Source: Thamnidium elegans
Taxonomy: Eukaryota > Mucoromycota > Mucoromycetes > Mucorales > Mucoraceae
Length of the DNA stretch: 64,000 bases
Assembly: GCA_025201345.1 (NCBI GenBank)
Contig: JAIXMG010000008.1
Span: 248,001-312,000 of the forward strand
Reading direction: 5' to 3'
Made by a program: the position numbers and the translations under genes. How positions within the stretch are numbered: the stretch's first letter is position 1; every line of letters begins with the position of its first letter. The notes under the pieces are model-generated. The model searched no databases and had not been told where the DNA came from. It saw only the letters and a list, made by a program, of their open reading frames with translations. Below, piece by piece: positions 49,076 through 63,176 of this stretch.

Positions 49076-50922
49076 TTAATTAAATTTTTGTTCTAAAGCA
49101 CGAATATAATGTTTGGGATATTCCACTGTCAACAAGTAGATATGATGTGTTTCTAATTCAATTTTTCCAGTGTTTAAATCGACACGAACAGGAACGTGGT
49201 GTAACCTACGATCAAATGAGACGTGGTAACCTCGCTCAGATAATACGTCCATTACGATAGCTGCAAAATTTTCCTCGCCCATTAATGGTTCTTCACTATT
49301 TTTTTTTTTAAAAAAAAAGGAATTATTTAAGAGAACAATATATTATTAATGAACATAGTGTAACTTACGTTCTAACGTTAGCATGTCCACTGATCGAGTG
49401 GCGATGAACTTGAGGTATGACGTTATCGTCAATAAATTTAATAGCTTTGTGTAACATATCTGGCTCAATATCCTGGTAATGTTCCAAACGGCTAATAAGA
49501 TCCTATTAAAACAAAAACAAAAAAAATAAGCGTGTATTTAACTGTATTGAGTGTTAGTTTATTTACCTGTCTTGCATGAATACCTATTTTTGTGGCTACA
49601 GGGATATGAGAAATAGAATCAAATGTATCTGAATCTAATTCCAAAGAAGATTGGTACTCAAATTCCTTAAGGATAATTTGTAACACTTCCTTAATTGAAC
49701 CAGTAGCATTAATTAAATCTAGTGAAAAAGTATATTTAATTATCATGGGAAGATGAATGGCATTTCAGATGACTTACGGAAAGGAAACATTTTGGATAAT
49801 TTTAAGAGGGATCCATAGTGAGCTTTAAAGATTGAATAACGTTCACGGATTAACTGGTATAGATGGTTAGTGATTCCTCCCTAAAAAGTAGAGTAACTAC
49901 TTACAGATTCATCATTATCGGTCACACGTTCATCCCATAATACACCTTGCCCCGTCTTTTTTACTTCTACATTATGTTCGCGAATCATTCTACCTCTAGA
50001 TAATTGTCTTTGAACCGAGATTTCTTCATCAACATATAATACACAAATACGAAATACAGGGCGACTGTTTATATAAGGTTAATAAAAATCGATTTATTTA
50101 AAAAATGTTTTCACTTACGGATATTGATCCCTTCTGTCCGTATCCCAATATTCACGTCTAAGTTCAGTCATACGGTCATGAAGTAACTTTAATGCCTCTA
50201 CTTGAATATCAGTACGCGGAAAACCATCCACCAGGACACCAACAGTTGGGTCACAATCCAACATGGCGTGTAAAATCAGTTCAATGACATATCTGTCTGA
50301 AATCATTTGACCTTGATTTATCAGCTCTTTACATTCAGGTGTTTGAAGCAATTGAGAGACGGAAATGGGAGGATTTGTAATGCCACGTGCTCTTAAAATA
50401 GAAGGAGTATGCGTTCCTTTTCCAGATCTTTTTATAGTTTTAGAATAAAAAAAATGAATATAATATATACAGCTTACCCAGGTGCACCCATTAAAAAAAT
50501 AAATTCGCGTGGTAAATGAATATTTTCTCTACCATAGTGATCCTCAATATTCTTCCATGCTTGATTAAATATCAATTTTGCGTCCTTTATCTCTGCCGCT
50601 CTACTACTGTATTTTTTTTTAAAAAAAATATAAAAAAAAAGTGTTAAATAAGTTTTACCTTGTTGAGTCATGAGATTCTTGGTTATTAGACCGAGATGAG
50701 CTCTTTGCTATTGACAATATTAGTACTCTCTATCTACTAGTTTCTAACTTGTGTATTACTTGTGGGTTCAGGTACGGCAGGTAACTGTCTTGGTGTTGAA
50801 AAAGTAGTATATACCCTTTTACTTTGAGTATAAGTGACTGCACCAAGTTGTTTTTTTAAAAGTAAAGATGTTGTCCATTTACTTTTATGTGATAAAAGAG
50901 TCAGTGCCCTACGAGTTGCCAT
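49076..50922 (-). CDS. Mitochondrial adenylate-kinase-like protein with C-terminal extension
   Basis: Nine exons (50922-50760, 50707-50659, 50606-50478, 50427-50119, 50064-49905, 49880-49778, 49718-49567, 49502-49369, 49295-49076) keep frame and give 472 residues. The basic N-terminus MATRRALTLLSHKSKW suggests mitochondrial import. A P-loop lies at residues 110-119 (GAPGSGKGTH), followed by an adenylate-kinase NMP region (QMISDRYVIELI, GVLVDGFPRT). The LID region (RGRMIREHN) is non-standard. The C-terminal half (from about residue 300) includes EFEYQSSLELDSDTFDSI and HRHSISGHANVR. It resembles extended adenylate-kinase-like proteins seen in plants and fungi, and the extension has no function I can name. 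The probable reaction is phosphate transfer between nucleotides. It diverges from the ADCK1-like gene across 217 bp. Confidence 0.85.
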
Positions 50923-51139
50923 GGTTAAAGAGGAAGGGAAAGAGCAGAAAGAAAAAGTATATGCGCGGCATTGCGGTGTTTTAGATTGAATATAGTGACG
51001 TACTGTACAAACTGGAGTGGTTGTGATTGTACAGGAATTATGGTTTCGGCGGGTTTCGCCAGATACTGGAGTATTTAATTTAAATTTTGCCCTAATTTCT
51101 TTTAGCTCATTGTTATATATTTATTTACAATAAAAAAAA
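50923..51139. promoter_or_regulatory. Compact divergent promoter, adenylate-kinase-like / ADCK1-like
   Basis: Only 217 bp separate the two start codons. A TGACGTAC motif lies at 50996-51003, near the centre. Both products look mitochondrial, so shared control is plausible. Confidence 0.65.
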
Positions 51140-53012
51140 ATGTCTATTTTATTTAAAAGGCTATCACCCTTAAAGCGATATACTTTGGGTACAGCTCTGA
51201 TGGGTACAGGTATTTACGCTTATGATTCTCGTTCAGAAGCCCATCTCATTGGAAGAAACGTTAGAACGTTTTATAATGGCATGGCGTTAGCAATTGATTA
51301 CAAACTTAACTTCAAACCTGGTCATTCAAAAGAAGATACACTACATATAGAACAGTTACACCAACGTGTTGCTAACCGTATCTTTGATGTTTTTGAACAA
51401 AATGGGGGGCTTTATATTAAAATGGGTCAAGTTATTGGTACGCAGTCGGCCGTATTACCCGTCGCTTACCAAATTAGAGCGAGAAAGTTATTTGATTCTG
51501 CTCCAGCAGTTCCTTTCGAAGCGGTAGAACGCGTATTTATGGAAGACTTTGATGGAAAGCACCCTAGTCAGGTATTTGCTGAATTTGACATGTCACCTAT
51601 CGCTTCTGCTTCAATTGCGCAGGTGCATAAAGCAAGGTTATTAAATGGTGATATCGTGGCAGTAAAAATTCAAAAACCAGCAATTAAAAAGCAAATGAAT
51701 TGGGATTTACGTGCTTTTCGAATTTTGTTAAAAGTGTATGAATATGTGTTTGACTTACCTTTGTCTTGGTCTAGTGAGTACATTGAAGAGCATATGCGAA
51801 TGGAAGCTGATTTTGAAAACGAAGCGAGGTAAGTAAAAAAAAAAAAGTAAACGGATTGAGTTATAGGAATAACACAATTATTTTTACGGCGGTAGAAATG
51901 CTAAAAAGGCATGGAAGTATATCCAAGAAGAAAGGTCCTTAGATAATAGAGTGTATGTACCTAAAGTGTACGATGAGTATACTTCAAAAAGAGTATTAGT
52001 TTGTGAATGGGTAGAAGGTATTCAATTAACTAATGTAGACGCTTTGACCGAAGCTGGTATCGATTATAAAGTGGCAATGAAGACTGCAATTGATGCTTTT
52101 TCAAGTCAAATCTTTCGTAGTGGATTTGTGCATGGTAAAAAAAAGAAACTTAATTTTACTGTCAAAAAAAAAAAAATGATCTCACAATTCTATCATAGGC
52201 GACCCACATCCTGGTAATGTATTGGTTAGAAAAAGCCCCCATAAAAAAAACCAAGTGGAAGTGGTTCTGATTGACCACGGACTTTATATTCAAGAATCAG
52301 AAAAGTAACGTAACTGGGGATATTATTATTAGTCATCTGCTGACTCCTATCATCAATAGGTTTAGACTGGAATATTGTAGGTTATGGGAAGCATTATTCA
52401 TGTTGGATATACCGACCATGACCGAAATCTGTAAAGAATGGGGTATTCACGATGCGACCATGTTTGCGTCCATTACATTACAGCGTCCTTTTTCGGGGAA
52501 AAAAGCAGTTCATATAAATGAAATCGATACCAAGGATATGTATGAATTACAAAGTCAAATGAAGGATAGAATAAAGAACTTCTTACAAGACCAAGCGCTT
52601 TTCCCTCGCGAATTGATCTTTATCTCGAGAAATATGAATATTGTAAGAGCAAATAATAAGACAGTTGGAAGTCCAGTAAATCGAATTAATGTCATGGCAC
52701 GATGGGCAGTGCGTGGCTTAAACAATGAGAAGGGTACATGGCTTAGTTGGAGATCTGTGGTATTTGAAAGTACTTTGCTATTGATGAGCATTAGTTTTTG
52801 GGTTATGCGATTTAGGGATGCCACTAATAAGGTATTATTTGGATCCAAAACTCGCGGTTTAGAAGATATATTAGACGAAAGAATGCAAGATCAGGTAAAT
52901 GAATATTTTGATGTAACGTATTACAATAAGATAAAATTATTGATTTTTTTTGTTGCTGTAGATGTATAAAAAGTTTGGTATCAAAATAGATCCTTCTGTA
53001 TTTGAAGGTTAA
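51140..53012 (+). CDS. ADCK1: ABC1/ADCK (UbiB) family atypical kinase, ADCK1/Mcp2-like
   Basis: Five exons (51140-51828, 51896-52134, 52199-52304, 52360-52894, 52962-53012) give 539 residues. The N-terminus is basic and hydrophobic (LKRYTLGTALMGTGIYAYDS), suggesting mitochondrial targeting or an inner-membrane anchor. UbiB signature features are present: KMGQ at 94-97 (KxGQ), SIASASIAQVHKA in place of a glycine-rich loop, VAVK Lys176, DPHPGN at 311-316, and a DHG at 335-337 replacing DFG. Order and length fit ADCK1 and yeast Mcp2, which act in mitochondrial lipid and cristae homeostasis rather than the coenzyme Q branch (ADCK3/Coq8). A C-terminal membrane segment lies near residue 495. The last exon adds 16 residues. 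Confidence 0.9.
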
Positions 53013-53436
53013 AAAAAAAAGAAAAAAAAAGAAGAAGCTTTCATACAATATATACATTATATATATATATATATAGATAAATTATTATACCACCCCACTC
53101 TTTCTCTCTTGTTTAATATATGTAATATTTAAAAAATCGAGCTTTTTATATTAGCTCTCTAGTCTTGTTACTACGCTTGTTTTTTCCCCCAAATTTTTTT
53201 TTTTCTTTGTCGAGTGTGACTTTTCAGTATCTGGAGACAAAATAATTTTTTTTCTGTGACTTTGAATCGAATTGAATTTTTTTTTTTTTTCCTTTAAATA
53301 ATTTGTGGGGATTAGACCGTTTGTGCTCTTTCCTAGAACAAAAGGTAAATATTGTGTTGCATCCATGAAATGCATCCATCCATCCATCCATCAGACAAAT
53401 GTACTAAACACTTTATACGTTTAATAGCTAATTAAA
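53013..53436. other. Intergenic region and TEF1 promoter
   Basis: No gene. There are T-tracts at 53190-53205 and 53277-53290 and a (CATC)n repeat at about 53371-53391, 45 bp before the TEF1 ATG. Pyrimidine-rich tracts are common in promoters of highly expressed genes. Confidence 0.6.
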
Positions 53437-54993
53437 ATGGGTAAAGAGAAGACTCACGTTAACGTCGTCGTTATTGGTCATGTCGATTCCGGTAAGTCCA
53501 CCACTACCGGTCACTTGATTTACAAGTGTGGTGGTATTGATAAGCGTACTATCGAAAAGTTCGAGAAGGAAGCTGCTGAACTCGGTAAGGGTTCTTTCAA
53601 GTACGCCTGGGTTCTTGATAAGCTTAAGGCTGAACGTGAGCGTGGTATCACCATTGATATTGCTCTCTGGAAGTTCGAGACCCCCAAGTATATGGTTACT
53701 GTTATTGATGCTCCCGGTCATCGTGATTTCATCAAGAACATGATTACTGGTACTTCTCAAGCTGATTGTGCTATTCTTATTATTGCCGGTGGTACTGGTG
53801 AGTTCGAAGCTGGTATTTCCAAGGATGGTCAAACTCGTGAGCACGCTCTTCTTGCTTTCACCTTGGGTGTCCGTCAATTGATTGTCGCTATTAACAAGAT
53901 GGATACCACCAAGTGGTCCGAAGCTCGTTATACCGAAATTGTCAAGGAAGTCTCTTCTTTCATCAAGAAGATTGGTTTCAACCCCAAGTCTGTTCCTTTC
54001 GTTCCCATTTCCGGATGGCACGGTGATAACATGTTGGATGAATCCAAGAACATGGGTTGGTTCAAGGGATGGACCAAGGAGACCAAGGCCGGTTCCAAGA
54101 CTGGTAAGACTCTTCTTGAAGCCATTGATGCTATTGAGCCCCCTGTCCGTCCTTCTGACAAGCCTCTCCGTCTCCCTCTCCAAGATGTCTACAAGATTGG
54201 TGGTATTGGTACAGTTCCCGTCGGTCGTGTCGAGACCGGTACTATCAAGGCTGGTATGGTTGTTAACTTTGCCCCTGCTGCTGTCACCACTGAAGTTAAG
54301 TCCGTTGAAATGCATCACGAAACTTTAACTGAAGGTCTTCCCGGAGATAACGTTGGTTTCAACGTCAAGAACGTTTCCGTCAAGGATATCCGTCGTGGTA
54401 ACGTCTGTTCCGATTCCAAGAACGATCCCGCTAAGGAAGCCGGTTCTTTCACCGCTCAAGTTATTATCTTGAACCATCCCGGTCAAATTTCCAACGGTTA
54501 CTCTCCCGTCCTCGATTGTCACACCGCTCATATTGCTTGTAAGTTCGCTGAACTTGTCGAGAAGATTGATCGTCGTTCCGGTAAGAAGGTAAAGTATCAT
54601 TGTAATTTTTCGTCGGAATTTGAAAATTTTAAGCTTGTAATTCTCGTCGGAATTTGAAAAACAGGCCTAAAATTTTTAATTTTTTGAACTTCTTTAACGT
54701 ACTTCTTTAAAGTACTTCTTCTAAAACGTTGTAATTTGTTCTCTAATCTCTTTAAACGCAATTTGTAGATGGAAGATGCCCCCAAATTTGTTAAATCTGG
54801 AGATTCCGCTATCGTCAAGATGGTTCCTTCTAAGCCCATGTGTGTCGAAGCTTATACCGATTATCCTCCTCTTGGTCGTTTCGCTGTCCGTGATATGCGT
54901 CAAACTGTCGCTGTCGGTGTCATCAAGGCCGTTGAGAAGGTTGATAAGGCTGGTAAGGTCACCAAGGCCGCTGCCAAGGCTTCCAAGAAGTAA
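53437..54993 (+). CDS. TEF1: Translation elongation factor EF-1 alpha
   Basis: Two exons (53437-54588, 54769-54993) give 458 residues. The GTPase motifs are complete: GHVDSGKST (14-22), DAPGH, NKMD. Domains 2 and 3 follow ([40 protein letters not shown]), ending in a lysine/alanine-rich tail. EF-1 alpha delivers aminoacyl-tRNA to the ribosomal A site in the cytosol. The single intron is long for this window (180 nt) and holds two copies of a CGTCGGAATTTGAAAA repeat. Codon use is the most biased in the window, creating long antisense open frames. The 3' flank is a diverged tandem duplication. Mucorales often carry several EF-1 alpha copies; only one is in view. Confidence 0.98.
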
Positions 54994-55054
54994 ATTGCTT
55001 TAACAAGTAGCTTTTCATGAAGAAGTAAAAAAAAAAAAATCGTTTTTTTTTTTT

Positions 55055-55398
55055 TTACTTTTTGTACAATTGAATAAAAATATTAGTGATTTTTATATAC
55101 TTTACTTTTTTTTTTTTGGTTTTTCTAAGAGTGTAGGTGTTGCAATATGCCCATCTTTTGATTTTTTTTTTGTTGATTGTTTTCGAAAGTTTAGCATTGT
55201 GTAATTTTTTTTCTAAACGAATTTTTTTATACTTTTTTGTTTAATTGAATAAAAGTATTAGCGATGCTTTTAAAGTATATATATATATATTTTTTTTTTA
55301 CAAGTGTATGCGTTGCGGTACAATGTCCAATTTTATTTACTGTATTTGCTAATAGTTTTCGAAAGTTTAGCTTTGTGCAACTTTTTTCAGTAGGAATA
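55055..55398. repeat. Diverged tandem duplication downstream of TEF1
   Basis: Two copies with a spacing of about 175 bp: ~55055-55222 and ~55229-55398. Matching landmarks are ATTGAATAAAA(A/G)TATTAG(T/C)GAT (55069 and 55244), GTGTA(G/T)G(T/C)GTTGC (near 55131 and 55305) and GTTTTCGAAAGTTTAGC(A/T)TTGTG (near 55179 and 55355). Each copy keeps an AATAAA polyadenylation-type signal. Confidence 0.7.
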
Positions 55399-58178
55399 TT
55401 TTCGCATTTTTTTTTTTTTTTTTTTTTTTTTTGAAAAAAAAATCAAATAATTTTTCTTTTTTCTCAAAGGCAATGGGTCTTCGCGTTTACTACTAACAAT
55501 TCGTTCTTCAAAGCAACATTGAAGCCGACATCACTTACATTATACCTTTGTCAAGGCACCACCGACGTTTTATCTCTGACATTGTGCCTTTTTCATTTCG
55601 TTCTGTTCTTTCGAATTTTTAATGAGCGTCTTAATATAATTAATGGAGGGAATCCTCATTAAAAGTTACAGTGCTATTAAGACTAGTAACTGAGCGATTG
55701 CGAAAAAAAAAAAAGAAAAAAAGTATTTAATAAAATAGCCTCTTCCTCCTAGTCTTCTTCTTATACCTTCTTTGAGCTCTCATTCGACCCTAAGCATTCT
55801 ATATTTTAGACGCATTCTTTTTCAAAACTTGTTGCTTAAACAAGAGTCCTTAATTCTTAAGGTACAACTCTTTCCTGTCCTTCATCGCTAGTTTTTTTTT
55901 CTTAAAAAAAAAAAAAAAGATAAGACAAATACTTATGTACAATAGTAAAAGTACATACAAGCTTGAATTGACTAAAACATTAATCTCATAACCGATCTTA
56001 ATATGCCAGAAAGAAAGTATATGTACTTACCATTGTAAATATGGCGAACTTTCGTCCTGCAGGTTTTTATAAAGACTAAACATTCTGATGCGCGTATACA
56101 AAACCAACAACTACTTGTATTTTGTAGTTGATATTCCCAGAATCAGTCATCTCTGAAACAATGTGATACACTGTAGTCTTTGCTTTGGGTGTTCCAAAGC
56201 CCACTTTTCCTTTTCTTCTCAAATAGTCTATTATTGACAACAGACAAATATATTTTCTTAATCTTTTACTCTCATTCTTATCCAAAACCACTTTGTAACC
56301 TTTTATTTTAAATTGCAAATTATCTATTTCCATAAATGTAAAGATTATTATCTTTTTCTTTATATAAAATAAACACTTCGCTTTCTTCTTTTTTTACTTA
56401 CTTTATCAATATCGCGTCATCCTAATATTAAAATATAGATCGATGCAGTTGAAAGATAGTACAATTAACATAGGTGGAGAAAAGAGTAAGGAAAGATATG
56501 TCTAATTTGTACTACTTTCCTTTTTTTTTTGCATGATTTGTTTACTTTGTCAAAAGTTTTTTTTTCATCATGTTTCTAAGTAAGACAGTTCCCATAAAAA
56601 CATGAGATCATCTATCATCATTAGATGAAAACCATCTGCAATATTTATATGATGGAGCCAGCTTTTTTCTTTCTTCTAAACAGGTCTTATACGCCGCCTA
56701 TATGTATTGTCTGTTTTCACAAGGAGAAACTTTGTAACTCCCTTTGCAGTTTTCTTCCTGGTATATGCTACACTTGTTTTCACAAAGATATCTTTTACTT
56801 CTGCCACCACAACCAAATATTTTGCATACTGAGCAGCTTCTATTTTATTATTATTATCATTGTTTATTGGTTGCGAAAGTGGTAAAAGTGAATAAGAAGA
56901 AACAGTCAATATTATAGGCTGTCTACGAATAATTATTGGTGGCAACTGGTAGTAGTTGTAAGATGCAGATACCAACGGTGTGTAGATAATATCCTTGACA
57001 CGCTTGTAGACTGTTCAAAAGCGTTTTCAACAACTATATCTAGCTAGACAATGTACAATCTTCAAAAAGAAAACTCAGACGACATGTTCCTGCGGTTTTC
57101 CTCTTTACCAATATGCGTTTCTCTTTGAAAATAAACTTTGCACTCTTGCATATAGTTGACGCGGGATTCTATTATTTATTCAAAGTAGGATGCTATCTTT
57201 TCATATAATAATAAGGCTAAAGACATTAGTTGAAAAAGAAAAAAAAATAAACAAATAATATATTTATTTTCTATTGCTCAGTGTCTATAATATAACTAAA
57301 TGTTGGTAAAATAACATGGGAAGACATGCTAACCTTTCATACATACAATTAAATAGATCAAGATACATATTTTAAATAAATAAAAAAGACGGTAAGTGTA
57401 GTTTTGGTTTTACTACAGCTCGGCAATAAACTTAGAAGTGTGGATTTTAGGAAGGAAGTTATTGTAAAACACATAGTTAAAAATAATAAATGTTAAGTTT
57501 AAGTGAACACCAGACCACATAGTTAGTTGCCCAGTTTTTATGAGGAGTATTTATCAGGTTTATACGAAATGGTATTAGGACGTCTAGTCATCTAAGCTTG
57601 GCCTACACCGAGCAAAAAAAAACAAGCGCCAAAACCGTCTGTCATCAAGGGCACCTAAAACGTACTTTGCTTTCCGGTGATAAAAGTGCTTTAAGGTAGA
57701 ACAAAAAATAAATGTATAATATTTGTATTTTTACAAAGAGTATTGCTTGCACAAACTTAGTTTCTTACATTTTAAATCTAAACTATTTAAGAGCAAAATT
57801 ATTCAATGTTTTTCTTCGTAGGTTGTACCGGATTTTTTTTTCTACAATAGTAGCAATTGATAGATATACGCTTCCAGCGCAAGCTAGGAGTAGGTACAGG
57901 ATTTTTTATTTTTTTTGGCTTATCTAATAGATCCGTACAGTTGTCACGAAGTGATTCCAACTCACTGATAATATACCTTAAATCAGTCAGAAATTTGGGA
58001 GACCCAAGACCAAGATTACTCTTTTTCTAGGATTTAAAAGGAACTTTTTGACTATGAAAATCAATCAATCAGAAATATGCGAGTTTATTTGTAATTGTTT
58101 TGATAAACTTCTTACTTAGAGAAAAAGATATTTTACAGATAAACACTAAAAAAATTTGTGATAAAATATCTTTGATGC

Positions 58179-58217
<39 letters not shown>

Positions 58218-58797
58218 TTATAACTTACCAGCAGTAGCTCTCTATTTAACAAAACAAAGAAAGAACCCTTTTTTTTTTAGTTGCATGTCTTGAGTAAACA
58301 GAGTATTCTTGTGCCACGGGGAGCCAGCATGATATTTACTGTTCTTTTGCTCATAAAATAAATAAAAGTATAAAGGTAAGTCATCTAGTAAACATAAACG
58401 TAAAAAATTATCTTCACTCAAGTATGGACGATAGCAGGGAAGGTTTACTTATTAAGTGCCAAAGATCCTTTGTTTTTAATGAATTTACATTTTTATTTTA
58501 TTTTTAATAAAAAAAAAAAGCAAAATGAATGCAATGGCGCTCAGTCTCATCATTTATACATTTTATCATTTCGATAAATCTAGTTATCACATCTCTACCC
58601 GGGTCTTTATTAGTAGACTTTTTTACAAAGGAAACCCTTTTTTTTTTAAAACTGCGGGGGTGACTTTTTTGTAACATCATTATTCATCTTTTTAACACTC
58701 CGGTCTAGCTATATAAAAAAAAAAGGATTATGTGTTCAATGTTACTTTCTCTTTTCTTTCTCTCCTTCAACTTTTTTTTAAAAATAATAATAATACA
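55399..58797. other. Large intergenic region, 3.4 kb, with weak minus-strand coding fragments
   Basis: No gene I can name. Two minus-strand frames have some coding character: 56333-56076 (85 codons, contains IIDYLRRKGKVGFGTPKAKT) and 56975-56676 (contains EVKDIFVKTSVAYTRKKTAK). The second stays open upstream of 56975 (VYKRVKDIIYTPLVS). They could be remnants of one decayed gene. A T-run of about 35 lies at 58182-58216, and T-runs near 55410-55432 follow the TEF1 3' duplication. The last 60 bp are the OSBP-gene leader. Confidence 0.45.
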
Positions 58798-60162
58798 ATG
58801 GCTTTAGGATTTGGCAACAAAAAGAAGAAATCGACCGAAGACGAAACGCCTACCAGTAACGACGTAGATAGACTTTCAATGAAGAACTTGGAGACAGCAG
58901 AAAAGAGTCAATTTGCTGAATTTAAGGAATTTTTAAAGGTCGTTATTAGTTTTACGGGTGACCTTTCTTCATTAACTTGTCCTGCCTTTTTTTTAAATGG
59001 TCTTTCTTTATTAGAATACGGGTAAGAAAAAAAAAGTTTTTTTTTTGTTATTTGTTTGTGTGTATGTACTAAAAAGAGACATGTAGTACATATTGGGGTG
59101 ATCATCCTTCAAGTTTTACTGCCATTAGTCAGGCTAAATTGCCTGAAGAGCGTCTTTTGGCTATTACTCGTTGGTTTATTTCTACTCTTTATGGCAGTTA
59201 TGCTTCTCGTTGTACCGACGGCAAATATGAAAAAAAACCTTATAATCCTATTTTGGGTGAACAGTTCTTTTGTGATATGGGCGATGCTAAATGTGTTTGT
59301 GAGCAAGTAGGTCATCATCCTCCTATTTCAGCATTTTATTTAGAAGATGAGAAGGCTGGTGTCTCTTTAAATGGTCATAGTAAGTAGTACACACACACAT
59401 ACACACACAAAGTACATATTGATTAAATTTTGTAATAATACAGGTGGTCAAAAGTCTAAGTTTAAGGGTACTTCTATTCGAGTCGAGCAAGTTGGTAGAG
59501 CTGTGTTGTACTTGAAAGAATACGATGAGCAGTACATGATTGATTTTCCCGATCTTTTAATTCGCGGTGTACTTACGGGAGGAGCATTTATTGAACTTGG
59601 TGGTTCATGTACAATTGTTGGGTCTAATAATACCAAGGCGACTATTGAGTTTGTTCCTAAGCCTTGGTTTGGAGGAGAATATAATCATATTAAGGGATCT
59701 ATCTATAGTGGGGGTAAAATACACTATAATTTGTCTGGTAGATGGAGTCATCAGTCCTTTTATAGTAAGGCGGGTGATGTATCAGATAAAAAAGAGCTTT
59801 TATTTGACGCTGAGGCTGAACCGATGGCTCAACGTATAACTGCACCTGTACCAGAGCAAAAGGAGATTGAAACACACCGTGTCTGGGGTCCTGTCACGGA
59901 AGCGCTGAAGGAAAAGAACTTCAAGTTGGCCAATGCTGAAAAATCAAAGATTGAAGACTGGCAGCGTGGTATTCGTAAAGAACGTGAGGTAAACAAACAA
60001 GTTTGGGAACCTGCGTTGTTCAAGTTTGAAAAGGATGTTGAAGCTCAAACGGGCGATGAGTATCAGCAAAAGAATTATAAACTTAAAGACAATCTTGAAT
60101 CAAAGCATCATTTAGATGCTGGTGCTTGGACTTATACCAAATCACTTCATCTTCGTAAATAA
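58798..60162 (+). CDS. Oxysterol-binding-protein family lipid transfer protein (Kes1/Osh4-like)
   Basis: Three exons (58798-59021, 59087-59379, 59444-60162) give 411 residues, the length of short ORPs such as Osh4/Kes1. It lacks PH and ankyrin domains. The sterol/PI4P-binding ORD includes LSSLTCPAFFLNGLSLLEYG (lid/N-term region), RWFISTLYGSYASR, KPYNPILGEQFF and the ORP signature EQVGHHPP, whose paired histidines bind PI4P. The second position of the usual EQVSHHPP is Gly here. Later blocks are KSKFKGTSIRVEQVG, YNHIKGSIYSGGKIHY and the C-terminal helices. Family members exchange sterol for PI4P between ER and Golgi or plasma membrane. It is followed 186 bp later by SWC5 in the same direction. 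Confidence 0.93.
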
Positions 60163-60291
60163 ATTTTAATCACATTAATTAATAAATAATTAAAAAGGGA
60201 TTCCCTTGAATGGGTAAATTATTTATCCATTCTTGTGGCTGTGTCTCTGCTTACTCGAAAAAAAAAAGGTTCTATTTTTTTCTTTTTTTTT

Positions 60292-60336
<45 letters not shown>

Positions 60337-60348
60337 CCTCAGTATACT

Positions 60349-61008
60349 ATGTCAAAACAAGTTTCTTTAAAAGATTTTTATAACGATACAAATATCGAGG
60401 AAGAAGAAGAAGATTCGGAGCAAGATTCAGACTTTGTTCCTGGTGGTAAGTTATTGAATAAAACAAAGCAGATCAACTTTTTTTTTAAACTGACATGAAC
60501 AATAGAAGAGGATAGTGAAGGAGAAGTAAATACAGATGCCGAAGAAGAGGAAGAACAAGTAACGGAACAAACAAACGATAAGAAAAGAAGTTTACCGGTA
60601 ACAGAGGAAGACGCGTCAGTTAAAAAGACACGAATTGATGCCATCTGGGCCGATATGAATGAACCAAAAAAGGAACAAGCTAAACCTGCAGCAGCAGTAA
60701 CTGAAACAAATACAACAGCAGAAGCAAGTACAACACCAGTGAATGCAGTAAAGAAAAGAATACAAATGAAACGACCTAAATCAACGCTATCATCACTGGT
60801 ATCACAATATAATATTAAAGAACCAAAAATGAACACATTGGATAAGAGTAAATTGGATTGGCAAGGTTACGTTGATAGGGAAGGAATACGGGATGACCTT
60901 AAATATAAAAATAAAGACGGATATATGGAAAAGGTCGCTTTTCTTCAGCGCGTTGATGACAGGCGATTAAATCATTTAAAAAGTGGTCAAAAAAACGAAA
61001 AGAAATAA
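60349..61008 (+). CDS. SWC5: SWR1-complex subunit SWC5 (CFDP1/BCNT family)
   Basis: Two exons (60349-60445, 60506-61008) give 199 residues. The N-terminal half is acidic (DFYNDTNIEEEEEDSEQDSD) and contains DAIWADMN, typical of BCNT proteins. The C-terminal ~60 residues form the BCNT-C domain (LDKSKLDWQGYVDREGIRDD, then YKNKDGYMEKVAFLQRVDDR). Swc5 helps SWR1 exchange H2A-H2B for H2A.Z-H2B dimers; the acidic part binds histones. The length is shorter than yeast Swc5 (about 300) but the domain order is preserved. A run of nearly 40 T ends only about 12 bp before the ATG. Confidence 0.93.
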
Positions 61009-61114
61009 CGTGTTTATTTGATTGGCAGGAATACACTTTCCGTCTTGGCAAAAAACCTCAACTGCATACCTTTATTATTTATAATCGAATAAAATGTCTT
61101 AAAATAGATAATAA

Positions 61115-63176
<2,062 letters not shown>

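Noticed and set aside
53428..54318. Long antisense open frame (296 codons) opposite TEF1
   Set aside because: Composition (Asn/Thr/Ser/Leu-rich, no domain) is that of a mirror of highly biased TEF1 codons.
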